Source of the DNA: Dendrobium chrysotoxum
Lineage: Eukaryota; Streptophyta; Magnoliopsida; Asparagales; Orchidaceae
Assembly (NCBI GenBank): GCA_019925795.1
Contig: CM034313.1
Location: 23,052,932 to 23,116,931, forward strand
Direction of reading: 5' to 3'
Length of the DNA stretch: 64,000 bases
Positions 35,880 through 47,625 of the stretch are shown here, piece by piece. The notes beneath the pieces are model-generated. The model had not been told where the DNA came from and ran no database searches. It worked only from the letters and a program-made list of their open reading frames with translations. Numbering within the stretch: the first letter of the stretch is position 1; each line of letters starts with the position of its first letter. A program made the position numbers and the translations under genes.

Positions 35880-38222
35880 TCGATGACCACTCCTAATTAA
35901 TGTATGTCCATACGAAGTTCTTAATAATAGTAGAGGTCATCTTGTCTAGTGCCTTAGCTTTTATCGACTTAGTAAAGTTGTTAATCACCAGCGGTATGAA
36001 TTTCCTTTGGCTGATGGATGATGGTGAAGGTCCTAAGAGGTCCATTCTCTACACGGTGAATAGCCATGGACTGCTAATTAGCTAAAATTTATGGGGCGGT
36101 TGTAGCTGAATTGGGCCAAATTTCTAGCATTAGGGGCATCTTGAGAACTCTTTAGTATTCTTCCTTGAAGTTGGTTAAAAGTATCCCTAACTGAGAATTT
36201 TGTAAGCAAGTGTTTTTCCTTTTGAGTAACTGCCATAGTGGTCATGGTGAACCTTCCTGAGCACCATCTCCTTTCCGTCCTCTCTAACACATCACAAATT
36301 GAGCAAAGTTGTTAATCTCCTAAATAGCACTCCACAAATTATTAAGTATCTCACTACTTATTTTAATTAGCCGTGGGTCAATGACCTCGACGCTCATTTT
36401 TCTTACCTTTAAATACTCCAAGTGATCGGTCCAACTTGTTCGACAATTACCGTCTATCTGCATTACTTTTATAAGCAACTTACTTATTTTTATTATTGGT
36501 CGTCAATCTCGAATCTCGATTTCCTAGCTTTGAAAGTAGATTGTTGAGCTGGTTCTGTTCTCCTGGTATTTGAATTATTTTGAAGTAGGAAGGTTTGCTA
36601 ATCTCTGTCTTCACTTTGAAGATATATTTTAGCAGCATTTCATTCCGTACTTCATACTTGCCATTTATTTAGTTCATTAATTGTGAATACATCGTAAACA
36701 GAGTTGCGTCTATTCTTACATCGAGTCACAAGCCAGTGAGCAAGGCCTTATACTCTGCTTGATTATTTGTCATTGTAAAATTGATACAGGTAGCCTAAGT
36801 GATTATGATTTCAATTGGGCTCTCTAAAACCATGTTGATCCTCAGACGTTGCTCACCCGAGGTTCCATCCATGTGTAAGGTCCAAGGCTACTGCTGCTAC
36901 AAGTGAGGAGCTTGCTAAAGTACCGCCTCATAGATGCAGCAGCAATAGCCTTAGATCTTATACATTGATGAAACCTCGGGCGAGCAAGGTCTGAGGATTG
37001 CTAGAACCCTTGACAGGGCACCTAAAGGGGAGTCACCCTCAAAAGGAGAATCAAGGGATCTCACGGATTACTCAGAAGTCGCCTCTCACAAGGAGAATCA
37101 AGGGCCCTTGCGGACTAGTCAATTTGCCACTCGTCCTCCATAAGGGTTTGCCACTCACCATTATTTGTAACGGAGTGTTTCCAACCATGCTCGTCACCTC
37201 AGCTACAAGAAAGCATCAATCCAAGATTGTTCCAACTCGCCTATCATAGTCTGCCGACCATGGAGCCTGTTATCCTTACAACCTAAATGCACTTGCCTCC
37301 TACTTTTAGGTTTCGGAGCTACACTGCAAGTTACCAATAACTTTAAAACTCCATTCAGCTACAACCCTCGCGACTTAGTATTCGCTAGCAGATTCAACCA
37401 CAACTATTCACCCTCAAGCTCTCGACACTACGGGATTAAGAGTAGTCATTCTTCAAGCCAGTCAAGATGTAACACGTGTTCGAGGCATTTTATGTGGAGA
37501 GTCATTATCTTATGTATTTTTTTTTCTTCATTGATGTAGTCTTTCCCACAGTCCTTTGATACTTGTAAATAAAGGATAAAGAGGAATATTTTGGATTGTT
37601 TGTCATCTTTTGATGTTTGTAGTATAGATACTTGAGCTAGTGGATTACTTCCTATTGAGTTTTCTCATCACTTTCTCTTCATTCTCACATAGGTTCTCAT
37701 TTGTATCCTTACAACTCACATGTTAGTAAGGTTTAATATCATCTATGGACAAACATGGCCAAAACTTCTGATCTTTGAAGACATTGTCTATATGTTGCCC
37801 CTTCATTCTTTGGTCCAAATGACATCGCCTTATATCAGTATGGGTGTTTCCCTATAATGAAGGTCTTCTCCCTTAGTGAACGCATCCAAGAAGCTCATCA
37901 CTGAGAAACCAACTATCCAGTCGACCAATGAGTCTATCTCAGGGAGCAGGTAGCCATTTTTTGGGCTTGCTTAGTTGAGGTTAGTGAAGTCAACACACAT
38001 TCTCTCTTTATTAGTCGCCTTCTGCACCATTACTATATTTGAGATCCAATCAGGATATTGAAGTTCTCTAATGAAGTCAACGTCAAGCAACTTCTTCACT
38101 TCTTGTTTTATAGGCAATCTTAGCGAAATATGATCCGAGAACTTGTAGTGAGAATTGAAAGAGAAGGGAAAGTTCCATGAAAAATGTTTTATTAGCTCAA
38201 GTATCTTTTTAGACGTTGCCAA
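35880..38222 (-). pseudogene. Tat-like Gypsy pol relict (RT, RNase H, integrase)
   Basis: Minus-strand Ty3/Gypsy polymerase. The RT start (38222-37971) reads EVKKLLDVDFIRELQYPDWI and RMCVDFTNLN, which is diagnostic. A further RT part (37960-37780) has YLLPEIDSLVDWIVGFSV. The RNase H near 36880-36740 has HMDGTSGEQRLRI and TMTNNQAEYKALLTGL. The integrase finger (36290-36100) reads VHHDHYGSYSKGKTLAYKIL, and its core (36050-35880) DLLGPSPSSISQRKFIPL. Numerous stops and frame changes, and about 0.9 kb missing or scrambled between RT and RNase H, show it is ancient. The RT abuts an LTR-like block at 38130, so its N-terminus and gag are gone. Confidence 0.85.
36837..36999. repeat. Inverted repeat (hairpin) inside the Gypsy RNase H relict
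   Basis: Two 62-base arms at 36837-36898 and 36938-36999 are reverse complements at 53 of 62 positions, with a 39-base loop. Arm 1 is the RNase H start of the Gypsy relict (the MDGTSGEQRLRI segment read on the minus strand). Arm 2 is an inverted copy of it. A transcript of either strand could fold into a long imperfect hairpin. Confidence 0.9.
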
Positions 38223-38290
38223 AAATAAAAAATATTACTATTCACACTTTATTTATAGGGATCCTAGAGTTGTAGGAAAGAGTACATCTA
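38130..38290 (-). repeat. LTR-like fragment next to the Gypsy RT
   Basis: Matches 32290-32440: AGAGAAGGGAAAGTTCC, TTAGCTCAAGTATCTTTTTA and a minus-strand TATAAATAAAG. It sits directly at the truncated RT. Confidence 0.55.
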
Positions 38291-38299
38291 ATAGAAGTA

Positions 38300-39525
38300 G
38301 AATCAACATTAAATAGCCCCTAGTACAGGCTGTCTTGAACACGTATCATGCTTTGATAGGCCTAGTGAATGGTTGTCTTTAACTCTGACCGCTCTGTCTT
38401 GAGGTGAATCCCCTTATGCTGAGTGGCCATGGGTAAATGCATTTGGATGAGTCTGCTGATAAGGGTTGAGTTAAGAAGACTGTAGCTGATGAGTCCTTTG
38501 AAGTCGGTCATGACTTTTTTGATAGAGTCTTAGGATTGCTTTGATGTGGGAGATGAGTCTATTCAATTTGCGGGGTAGTGGACTTCATAGTCAGCTAAGT
38601 GTGGTGGGCGAACTGGAGCCCTCTTGAGAGAAGGTCCTTCCTTATAGCTGGATGAGTGATCGTCATTGATGGCACTCTGCCCTAGGTGACTGCGAATGGA
38701 TTTGGCGAGCGGTTCTCACTAGGTGGCCAGTCTTGATTTGAGTGGTTTGTGTGAACTTTTGGCTTTCTTGTGGGAGGTGACTTCTATTTTGTCGAATTGG
38801 GTGTTGGTGACTCTTAGGCGAGTCTTCATTGTGGAGGTCCATGAGTTATGAATTCACCTATTATGACCTACTAGTTATCTATTAAATATCTGAGAAGGTA
38901 TATGTGAGTGTACAATTCTTATATTCTCTGCAAATATTAAGAGAATTGAGTTCTTAATATTCTGTTAGTGACATTTATCAGTAGGCCCATGTTTTGGGAT
39001 TGATGGCTGGTTAACCATTACTATATTGGGCTTAATTTGGGCAATAGGTGTTCCACCCGAAACTGCCCTCTAATATACATTTACTAGGATAGTGTGTGCA
39101 GGCACTTTGTGATTATGGTTTGTGGCAGGGATATCTAGCTGATCTTTTTAATACGGCAGCAGATTTATTTGCAAGCAGAACAAAGCATGGGGTATGCGAG
39201 CAGGACTGGCCATATTTTATGCGCTCACAATTGGGTCCGTAAATTTTCTTCTTAAACTTCAAGTTGGATTCTTTAATTGGGTTTTGATGCTAACAAATTG
39301 GGTGAAAGGAAATGAAAAGATGGCTGGACACGTTCTAAACAAACTGAAAATTCATAATTAACCAAAAAATTGTTGGAATTTCATTTCATTTCCTTTGCAT
39401 TGAGTCGATTCAAACAAAGCCTTCGTGTCTAGGCAGGGGTTCTAAGCTTACTTAGCTCCAAAAACCTTTTAAGTATTTCTCCTTCTTTTCATCTATGAAA
39501 AGCCAAGGTCAAGATGCTTATTAAG
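38300..39525. other. No gene seen (intron 1)
   Basis: GC-moderate degraded repeat sequence to about 38870, then AT-rich sequence. A short open run at 39129-39236 is discussed as a finding. Confidence 0.45.
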
Positions 39526-39531
39526 CTTGGT

Positions 39532-39621
39532 CTGCTCCAATTCAGTCTCCAACGTTGGCTTAAGTGAAGGTAGCTTCTGCTCCAATACAGTCTCCAACGT
39601 TGGCATAAGTGAACGTAACTT
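39532..39621. repeat. 45-bp tandem repeat, two copies
   Basis: CTGCTCCAATTCAGTCTCCA begins at 39532 and again, with one change, at 39577. Both copies contain CAACGTTGGC and TAAGTGAA. Confidence 0.9.
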
Positions 39622-40109
39622 GAGTAAGATCTTTGAGGATCCTGCCTTCTCACAGTTGCACACCCGTCGTTGCTTCTCATCTTCCTTTCTGCACCTTGAT
39701 GTCAGTTAGGAAAAACTACTGCTAAAGTTTTAATTTTAGTTTTAATTTTTTTAACCATGCAACATCCACATTGCCAATCAAATACCTTCATCTTATGCAT
39801 TGCTGTTAATTTTAAGAAACTTCAATTAAAGTAGAATTTGCCAAAAAGGGCACCATGCACCATTCATAGTGTGATTATATTTTCTGTATGATAATATTTT
39901 TAAGTGATCAAATATGTTTCAAAGTCTTTTTTTCTTGTTTTCATTTCAGATCATCATCATGGAATTGACCTCTTATTTTTATATTTTAGCATAAAACCTT
40001 TGTCTGGGGTTTAACTCTTTCTAAGCAGGATAAAAAGTAAACCATTTTTATGCTGGAAGGTTTTATCATTTATGTTGAAAAGCAATGTCAGTGACCAGAG
40101 TTTAGAAGG

Positions 40110-40290
40110 ACTACACTAACAACAAGTCTTTATCTCACTACGTTAGGTCTCGAGTACATGAATCTTTTTTCTCCATTGTGTCATGTTAAGAGTCAAATTC
40201 TCATTTAAATCTAATAAGAGGTCATTTATGATATTTTCTAATCAAGTCTTTTGAGGTATATCTCTACCTTTCTTAACATAAACCAAATCT
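40110..40290 (-). mobile_element. 5'-truncated RTE LINE 3' end
   Basis: On the minus strand this encodes the C-terminus of the RTE ORF: KKGRDIPQKT, then NENLTLNMTQWRKKIHV. It ends in the ACAACAA-rich 3' tail (read on +). It is a relative of 44960-45175 and of the relict at 1-960. It lies only in copy 1 of the surrounding duplication. Confidence 0.7.
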
Positions 40291-40941
40291 AATACATCAA
40301 CTGCCCTAACCGGGTTATCAGAAGGCCGATGTTTTATGTCCAGGTGCGTATTTGCGCAAGCAGCCTTGGACTTTTTAATTGGTAATGCTGTTGTATCATG
40401 CTATGCTTTGCTGAAAGAAAATGTTCTCAGACTATGACAGATATTGACTATATGCTTGACAAGTCTATTTTAAATGTTTTAGCAGTCATGTGCATGTGTA
40501 GATCTGGGACATCTATTGTGCGTGCGCCAAAAATAAGAAAAAAAAAAAAGGTAAGATGGGGTTTTGAAGCAATGGAGAAACTGAAGTTACCAAATGAAGC
40601 CTCGGTAATATTTGCAAATTATATACAAATAATCCATAGCATTTTATATTTTAGCATAAAAAACCTTTGTGTGGGTTTTAACTTTTTCCAAGCAGGATAA
40701 AAGTAGACCATTTTTTATGCTGGAAGGTTGGTATATCATATATGTATAAAAACAATGTCAGTGACCAGAGTTTAGAAGCACGTGAAAATTAAAATATTGA
40801 CCAGGTGGCGCAAAGAAGTCCTGGACTTTTTTATTGGTAATGCAGTTGTATGTATCATGCTATGCTTTGCTGAAAGAAAAATGTTCTGACGACTATGGTA
40901 GATATGGACTATATACCTGACAAGTGTGCTTTAAATGGTTT

Positions 40942-42886
40942 TGATGCAGGACTATATGCTTAATAAGGATGAAATAAGAATATTGCACGAGTTCTTGATT
41001 AGAGTTTTAACGATACAATTAATGACACATGAAACGATAAAATAAAACAAGAGACGGGTGCCTACGTTTAGGCCAAATTACTAGCTAAGCACTTGGACAA
41101 ACAAAATAAACTAGAAATTCGACAACATGCGTAATGATAAGAGTTCATTCAAAATCCCTACTCTAACAATAAGATTAGAAAGCATAGAAAGTCAACAACT
41201 CATATCCTACGTTTACTATGCTTTAGCAAAATTAAGTGGAATGATCCTTTGCGTTTCTGTCACCACCTACAAAGTTAGGAAAACAAAGAGGAACTTGAAA
41301 AGGGAAGGAGCGTCACCCTTATGTGGAGAGGATTCATCGCCGCAAGAAGTCCTTTGAGTTGCTAATGGTGCCGGTGATGATTTGTAGGAGACGCTTGATT
41401 TAGCTCTTGACGGGAAACGGTGAAGTAGCCGGAGGGATGACGGGTGTGAATCGACCGACGGTAGTCCACTGTCCTTTGAACCTTTGATCGTCGAGAATAT
41501 CAACCAAGGAAACGTGGATCCGCTCTAAGTACTCTTCGACGGTGGTTTCGTAGCCAAACCCCACGTCGAAGAAGGGGGAGCGGAGTACGTCGATATTGTC
41601 TTGATCGTCAAGCACCAAGCCCGAATCCCATGGGCGGACTTCCATTCATGCTTCTTGAGAAGTAGAGGAGGCGATGATGGCGTAGCTTTGCTGTCCTATG
41701 AAGGTTCTCCTTGGAAGAAGAGGGTTCCTTCCCAAAATCCAAGTGGGAGTGGGGGAGAAGGTGGCCGACCAAGAGAGGGTTGGGTTGGGAAGTTAGGGTT
41801 AGGGTTTGGAGGGAAAAGATCCTAAAATCTGAAATTGATTTTAGAGTATGGTTGGGAGGGAATTAGGAATTAGAGATGTCAATTAATTCCTAAAGGGGTT
41901 GGGGTTTAAGGTGGAAAGAGGGAGAGAGATTGGGGAGAGAGAGGGGGGCAGGTAATGGAAGGGGCCAGCGGCAATAAAGAGGGGAGAGGGGGATTTGGAA
42001 ATTGATTTTGGGTTACTTAAATTAGGATTTATGGATTAGGAAAGATTTGATCTCATCCTCTTTATTTAAATTTAAATTAGCTTTGATTGGGGATTTAATT
42101 AGGAAAGTTTCTTAAAATAGATTTGATAATTTGAGGAAAGATTTGAATGTCAAATTAGATAGATTTGAATTCAAAATCTGTCCTAATTATGTTAATCTAA
42201 ATTAGGCAATGGAAATTGAGAGAGAAGGGGAGCTAGGGCCGGTGGCTTGCATGGGTTTGGGAAGGGGGGCCGGCGGCTAGACCTTGGGCTTGGTTGGGGC
42301 TTGCGGTTTGGGGGAAGAGGGGGTGGGAATGACCATGTAGGAGGGTGTTGGGCCACTTGGAGGTCGGATGGTGGAGGGGTGAAGGGGTGGTGGTGACGGG
42401 GAAGGCCGGCTAGGGGAGGGAAGGTTGTTGGCCGGCGGCTTTGAGCTAGGGAGAACCTTGGGCCGAAAATCTGAAGATGAAGGGGGGGGGAGAAATTTAA
42501 AGAAAGAAGAAGAACCACGAACCCGGCCGTCTCCAAGGTTGGTGGGTGATCCAAGTCCCTCTCCAAGGGATCTCTCTCCAAGCTCTCTAGCTCTCACACT
42601 CAAAACAAAGTGCAGGAATTTCTTTTCATCATTCATTCATTAAAAATTAAAAGATACATAGAGGGGCTTTAAATAGCCTCACACAAAGACACAACATAAA
42701 GACAATGATGCCCTCCGGGCTTACAAACAAATCCACCCTTGCATAAGGGGTAAAACAGGAAATAAAGCACAGAGTAATGAAATAAAACAAAGACACAACA
42801 AAACTCAAAAATATAAGGACTCGATCGTGGCCGTTGATCGACGACCACGTCTTCGATAAACTTTCCATGTAGAGATGTCCTCATCA
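40942..42886 (-). mobile_element. Solo LTR with perfect 5-bp target duplication
   Basis: A 1945-bp insertion that begins TGATGCAGGA and ends CCTCATCA on the + strand. It is flanked by GGTTT at 40937-40941 and 42887-42891. The uninterrupted site exists in the neighbouring duplicate copy (AAATGTTTTAGCAGTCATG, about 40472), which confirms both borders. On the minus strand there is a TATA-like CTATTTAAAG (complement at 42667-42676), and a C-rich leader lies downstream of it. No protein is encoded; the proline-rich open frames in it are by-products of its G/C bias. The family is not assigned. Confidence 0.85.
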
Positions 42887-42940
42887 GGTTTAGAAGTCAT
42901 GTGCATCTCTTGGTACGGATGTCTATTGTGCGTGTACCGC

Positions 42941-42964
42941 AAAAAAAAAAAAAAAAAAAAAAAA
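42941..42964. repeat. Poly(A) tract
   Basis: 24 uninterrupted A residues, expanded relative to the matching 11-12-base run in the duplicate copy at about 40540. Confidence 0.95.
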
Positions 42965-43283
42965 GAAGGTAAGATGGGTTTTTGAAAAGCATTGGAGAAA
43001 CTGATGTTACCAAATGAAGTCTAGGTAATATATTTTGGCAAATTATATATAATTAATCCATAACTTTTTTCTAGTTACAAGCCCATGCCAAATCTCAACC
43101 TCATCATTTGAATGCCTTATTTCTTTCATGCGAGACATCAGCAGTCTGTAGTAGGATGCTACAAGCAGAGCCCTTGCAACATTATTTGTCTCTGAACTTC
43201 TCCATGCTTTTTTATTTTGTTTTTTTTATCGAGTCAAAATTATTAGTATTTCAATTCTTTCTTTAACAAGTTCCCTACTGCAG

Positions 43284-43364
43284 GAAAAACTCTATCAATG
43301 GATCATAAACCAACATGAGGAAGGTTCGAGGGTGACGGCTGCTGATATAGTTGCACATATTCAG
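43284..43364 (+). CDS. Host gene exon 2 (residues 54-80)
   Basis: An 81-base exon encoding EKLYQWIINQHEEGSRVTAA followed by DIVAHIQ. The acceptor is CTGCAG|GAA after a pyrimidine-rich stretch; the donor is CAG|GTTTTT, which is weak. Phase 0 on both sides keeps the frame with exons 1 and 3. The motif EKLYQWI..Q.EEGSRVT..DIV is the best conserved part of the family as I remember it, so this is a true exon although isolated by about 15.5 kb of repeats on either side. Intron 2 is 15,523 bp (43365-58887). Confidence 0.85.
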
Positions 43365-44945
43365 GTTTTTCCATCAACTTTGTCTTATGTCATTTCATCT
43401 GGATTTCCTTTCTCTAGCAAGCAAGATATATGCCAGCTAGCTCAGGATTATGTGTTTGAATGCTTTTGGCTTTCATTTGATGCGCTTAGCAGCCATTTCT
43501 GATGTGATAATGAAGGATAATGTTCCGCTTTGTCCATCATATGGATGTTGTCTTGCATTTGATTTGAAGCATTTGCTTCAGACATGGTCAGGAATTTCTT
43601 CCTTCGCCTGTTACAACAATGCTCATGCATTGTCTTCTATCCTTTTTGTTGTATATGCTTATCCAATTGTGGAAGCCTGTCCAATATCATGGCCAGCGTG
43701 GCTTTTCAAATATTTGTAGGCGTGAGCATTGTGTACCATTAATTAGATTCCATCTCTGACATTACAAAAATTTTTACCTTGAATCTTTGCCTTATATTCC
43801 CGTATAATGAATCAGTAGAGTCTGCACAGTGCACCTGTTGTCAATGCTAGATGCACAGTATCAAATGAAAATCCCCAATCATAGAATTTTAGATATAGCC
43901 CCTCCATTCAAGTCCTTATATAAAGACGTCCCTCTTTCCATTTTGACATGTGCAATCAAGTTGAATGTTCCTTTTTCTTATATTTTTATTATTTTGCATC
44001 GTGCATGTGATGCAGCTTTTCAATTCTCAGATTTAACTTCTCTAAAATGATTCTTCTGGGTTGCATTACATATTTAAACAACAGTACTGTGTTACTGTTG
44101 CATATTTAACCAATGGATCTGTGGAAGTTGTAAATTGATTTCAAAGCATAAGAATCATCATTCCCGGCCATCCTCCCATGCTTTTGATTTATCTCCTACA
44201 TTGCGTTGGAACTGTGATAGATAAAAGATGATCTCTTGATATTTTTCTCAGTTGTTTCTGCATAAAGAAGCCTGAAGATGAAAAATTAATGCAGTAATTG
44301 TCTAATCCACTAATTTATGTCCATTGTTGTCATAGCTTTTATTCTCTGTTGTGTTCATTCGTTGCAATGCTTCTAGTTATTGGTAGAAGATTGTTATACA
44401 AGGTTTATCACGCTAATTGATGGGTCATTTGAGAATTGGACTCTGCCAACCAGTTGGACAGAAAATGAGAAATCCACCTGAGAAATTAGTAGTTCTCGAA
44501 TGTATGATGAAATTACTGATACAAGTGTGTGAATGGCTTTACAAGGCATTGGGTTTTCTTTCAATGAAAAGATGATACACCTTAAGAAACCACCAGTTAA
44601 TGTCATGCCATAGCGTTTCTTAATAAAATTGAAGCAACAATTTCTTCAACTAAGTCTATGATTCAATGTTTATCATAACTGCTCCGTTACTTATTCACTT
44701 CTATGTATGTTTTTGCATTCCATTCATAGGGCATGTATGCTAAATTTACTTATTCACTAATAGATATGTTGTTGCATACTATCCATAAGACATTAGTTGT
44801 TAAATTTTGTCATCTACACTGAAAATGCGTGTTCTTCTATAGGTAGTTGGAGTTTGTGTAAAACCTTGTTTCATTCCTGAAGGCTGCATGTGATGCAGAA
44901 CGTCTTTTGGTCTATGGTTTCTAAAAGAACTATATGCTACAATGC
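43365..44945. other. No gene or element recognised (intron 2)
   Basis: AT-rich, apparently unique intronic sequence. Short open frames on both strands show no recognisable protein. Confidence 0.5.
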
Positions 44946-44959
44946 ACAAAAATCAGCAT

Positions 44960-45175
44960 GCCAAATTAAAATCCATTGTTCACCTTCTATTAATCTACAA
45001 TAACAACAACATCAAGCCTTTTTCTCACTATATGGGGTCGGCTACATGAATCCTTTTTCTCCATTGTGTCCTGTTAAGAGTTAAATTTTCATTTAAATCT
45101 AATAAAAAAATGTCATTCCTCATATTTTCTAGCCAAGACTTTTTAGTTCTACCTCTACCTTTCTTAACATAAGTA
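44960..45175 (-). mobile_element. 5'-truncated RTE LINE copy with 12-bp target duplication
   Basis: Flanked by identical AAAAATCAGCAT at 44948-44959 and 45176-45187. On the minus strand it encodes the last residues of the RTE ORF (RIHVADPI with the upstream KKGRGR-like segment). It then runs into the TTGTTGTTATTG tail. Read on +, it carries GGGGTCGGCTACATGAATCC, widespread in plant RTE 3' ends. Confidence 0.85.
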
Positions 45176-45189
45176 AAAAATCAGCATTG

Positions 45190-47205
45190 TGCAACAGCCC
45201 ACCTATGGGCGATAATAAGTAGCATTTAACCAATGCGACAAGTCTCTTGCAAGCATGAACAAAAAGATTGCAATGAGTATGATATACTGTATGCTGTCAA
45301 AGGCAACAAGCCTCTGATAAGTACGAGAACTCACAGTACAGTGCTACGACACACCTACAAGCAGCTACAGGAAAGATGTAATGAAAACTACGGATCACTG
45401 GCAAGTAGAGGTGGGAAAACTGGCGCTAAAATGTCATGCCCAATATATTAGTTTACTTGTAAATGACATGTGGAAGGCCCCTAATGCGTCGTACAATGGA
45501 TTTGCAGGCAGAAGTATATCCTTGCCGGCTGAATACTAGAGAAAATAATAATTCGTAGAAGATGAAACGAGCTAAACAACGCCATCGGACCCACAACACT
45601 CATACAAGCGGACAGAAGGTATTTGCAGATTCCAAAATGAGGCCTTGCATGCTTGTCAGCGATGGTCATTTGCGTAGCTGGCTATATTCGAGTATTGCAA
45701 AAACACCCCCATGCATTGAAATGCGCACTAATGCATTCAAATCATGCATATACATATTGCAAAATACAAAACACATCATGCAAGCACATTATCCAACATG
45801 TAACAGTGTGCTACACAACAATAGCATACAACGTTGACTTGCAAATATATCATGCATTGCATGCAAGTATTGAATCATCATGCTAATACGTTTCGCAAGA
45901 AAACAGACAATTCATGTGTACATTTAACATGCATATCATACAAATATATCATATGCTATGTTAGCGTGTTAAACCACTGCATTACATATTAAGCACATGT
46001 AAAATGCCAATGTAGATCAAAGTATAAGTTTGTGTGCAAGCAGCAAATATGACATTTGAAAATATATATAATTAAATACCCACATGGGCCCTGACAAGCA
46101 TGATGTACGCACACACGTGACGTTTGAGGATGCTGCGCGGGTCAAGAAATGAACTTAAGTTCATGCTCGATTCTTCTATTTGAATAGATAGGAGTCGATA
46201 CAAGTTGAACGGTCAAACAAATGTACAGTCACGGCGCCGACCGGAATATTTATACTATATGCTCATATTAAGCCTTCAAGGTCTATTTCAAGAAGAATTT
46301 ACTAATAAAGATATAAAGTTGACGACGAACCCGATTCTCTATCGGCAAGTAAACATGATCGATAAGGTTCGACAAATAAAATGAAAAGTGCCCATAAATA
46401 TCTCAATGATGATTGTGTTGATAAAAAATCTCAACCGGAGGGGAACCCCAAATATTTAAAATGCCTCCTAAATTCTTATAAAATACAAGCATTTAAGTTG
46501 ACTTTAATGTCGCCTCGATGATGGGTGTGTTGAATGTTAATCTCAATCGGAGCGTTTAATTTTCTAATTATCCCAAAAATCTTAAAGCTTCATATCCATT
46601 AAGAATGTAAATTTTTAAAATTAAAATCCAATCATCAAATACTTAAAATAATATCCATCCACCCTCTGCAATAGTTTGCCAAGGTGGACAAGCTTGAAGA
46701 TCACTTCAGCTCACAAATAATAAATGTCTGATTGAGAATATCACTAGGATTCATCCTCAATCCATCTTTTGCTAGTAAGGATGTGACACGTGTCCTCTAA
46801 CTGGTGGTTTCGATGCCAAATGACACCACAGGTAAACGATTATGACCAGGACCCTCTGACCGAGTGATTTTGCCATCAAATGACACCATTAAATTATGGT
46901 CATGGTCAGAGCCTGTATGTTCTCCAACGGCTTCAAATCCTTGAGTAATTAATCAATAGGATATGATTGATAGGGCATAAAGCCCTTTGTTAGCTAAGAT
47001 GGCTTCAAATTTGTCCCCTTGGACAACATTCATCTCAAGTCTACAAGGTACTCTTGAACAAAGCAACCCATGGCTGCCGATAAGGATCGTTTGATCGAGT
47101 TGGGTCTACTACCTCTTTTGACCAAGTAGACTAGGGACCATGATGACCCAAGACGACGAAACCATGGGATCTTGATCGGGTTCATCATCATTTCTCCCGC
47201 CATCC
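45190..47205. other. No gene seen; ATGCAT-rich and repeat-derived stretch (intron 2)
   Basis: 45590-45900 is rich in CATGCA/ATGCAT words. 46080-47200 is GC-moderate and carries an imperfect direct repeat (CCAAATGACACCAC at about 46815 and TCAAATGACACCAT at about 46876). It is probably retroelement LTR sequence, but no borders were found. Confidence 0.4.
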
Positions 47206-47209
47206 GCTT

Positions 47210-47565
47210 TAAGTGTATGGTGGTGAATTCCTAATTTTAAATGTTAAATTTCAAATATCAAAACTTTGCTGCTACTATATGTCGGATACTACACATTTGT
47301 TTGACGACTAGCCTTAATCTAAAGTTCTCTCTCGTTATTGGGAGGGGTAATTAACTATATGGGTTTGGGACTATAGGAAACCTAAACTCATATCATAAAA
47401 TTCTCACAAAATGAGGGCGAAATCTCTGAGTAATATCTTATTCAAAACCCAATTTATCTTTTAAAAAATTTTCCCCAGAACTTACTCGCTAAAACTCTCC
47501 TTAATGACCCGAAAGAGAGAAAGGAGCCGCAGAGAGGCTGGGGCATAAATTTTCAGAGCCCATAG
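47210..47565. repeat. Repeat shared with 32452-32822
   Basis: TCTCGTTATTGGGAGGGGTA, TATAGGAAACCTAAACTCA and GCCTTAATC occur in the same order in both copies, with moderate divergence. It is likely LTR sequence of an old Gypsy family. Confidence 0.75.
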
Positions 47566-47625
47566 TTGGGCCCTCAATAGATGTCCCTTGAGCTTTGCTA
47601 ATATCTTGTCCCTTTTCTCTAAGTA

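Larger units (their letters stand above)
39955..43060. repeat. Tandem segmental duplication in intron 1, both copies interrupted
   Basis: A roughly 0.55-kb unit occurs twice. Shared blocks are TTTATATTTTAGCATAAA (39975, 40648), GTCAGTGACCAGAGTTTAGA (40089, 40758), CATGCTATGCTTTGCTGAAA (40397, 40857), TCTATTGTGCGTG (40512, 42921) and GTAAGATGGG (40551, 42970). Copy 1 is interrupted by an RTE 3' end. Copy 2 is interrupted by a 1.9-kb solo LTR. Both insertions therefore followed the duplication, since each is present in one copy only. Confidence 0.85.

Noticed and set aside
42192..42643. Proline-rich or serine-rich open frames
   Set aside because: They lie inside the solo LTR in a G/C-skewed leader; composition alone keeps the frames open on both strands.
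45590..45900. Cluster of ATGCAT/CATGCA words that could look like RY regulatory elements or an amplified array
   Set aside because: Spacing is irregular and there is no gene start nearby; an AT-rich biased stretch in an intron is the simpler reading.
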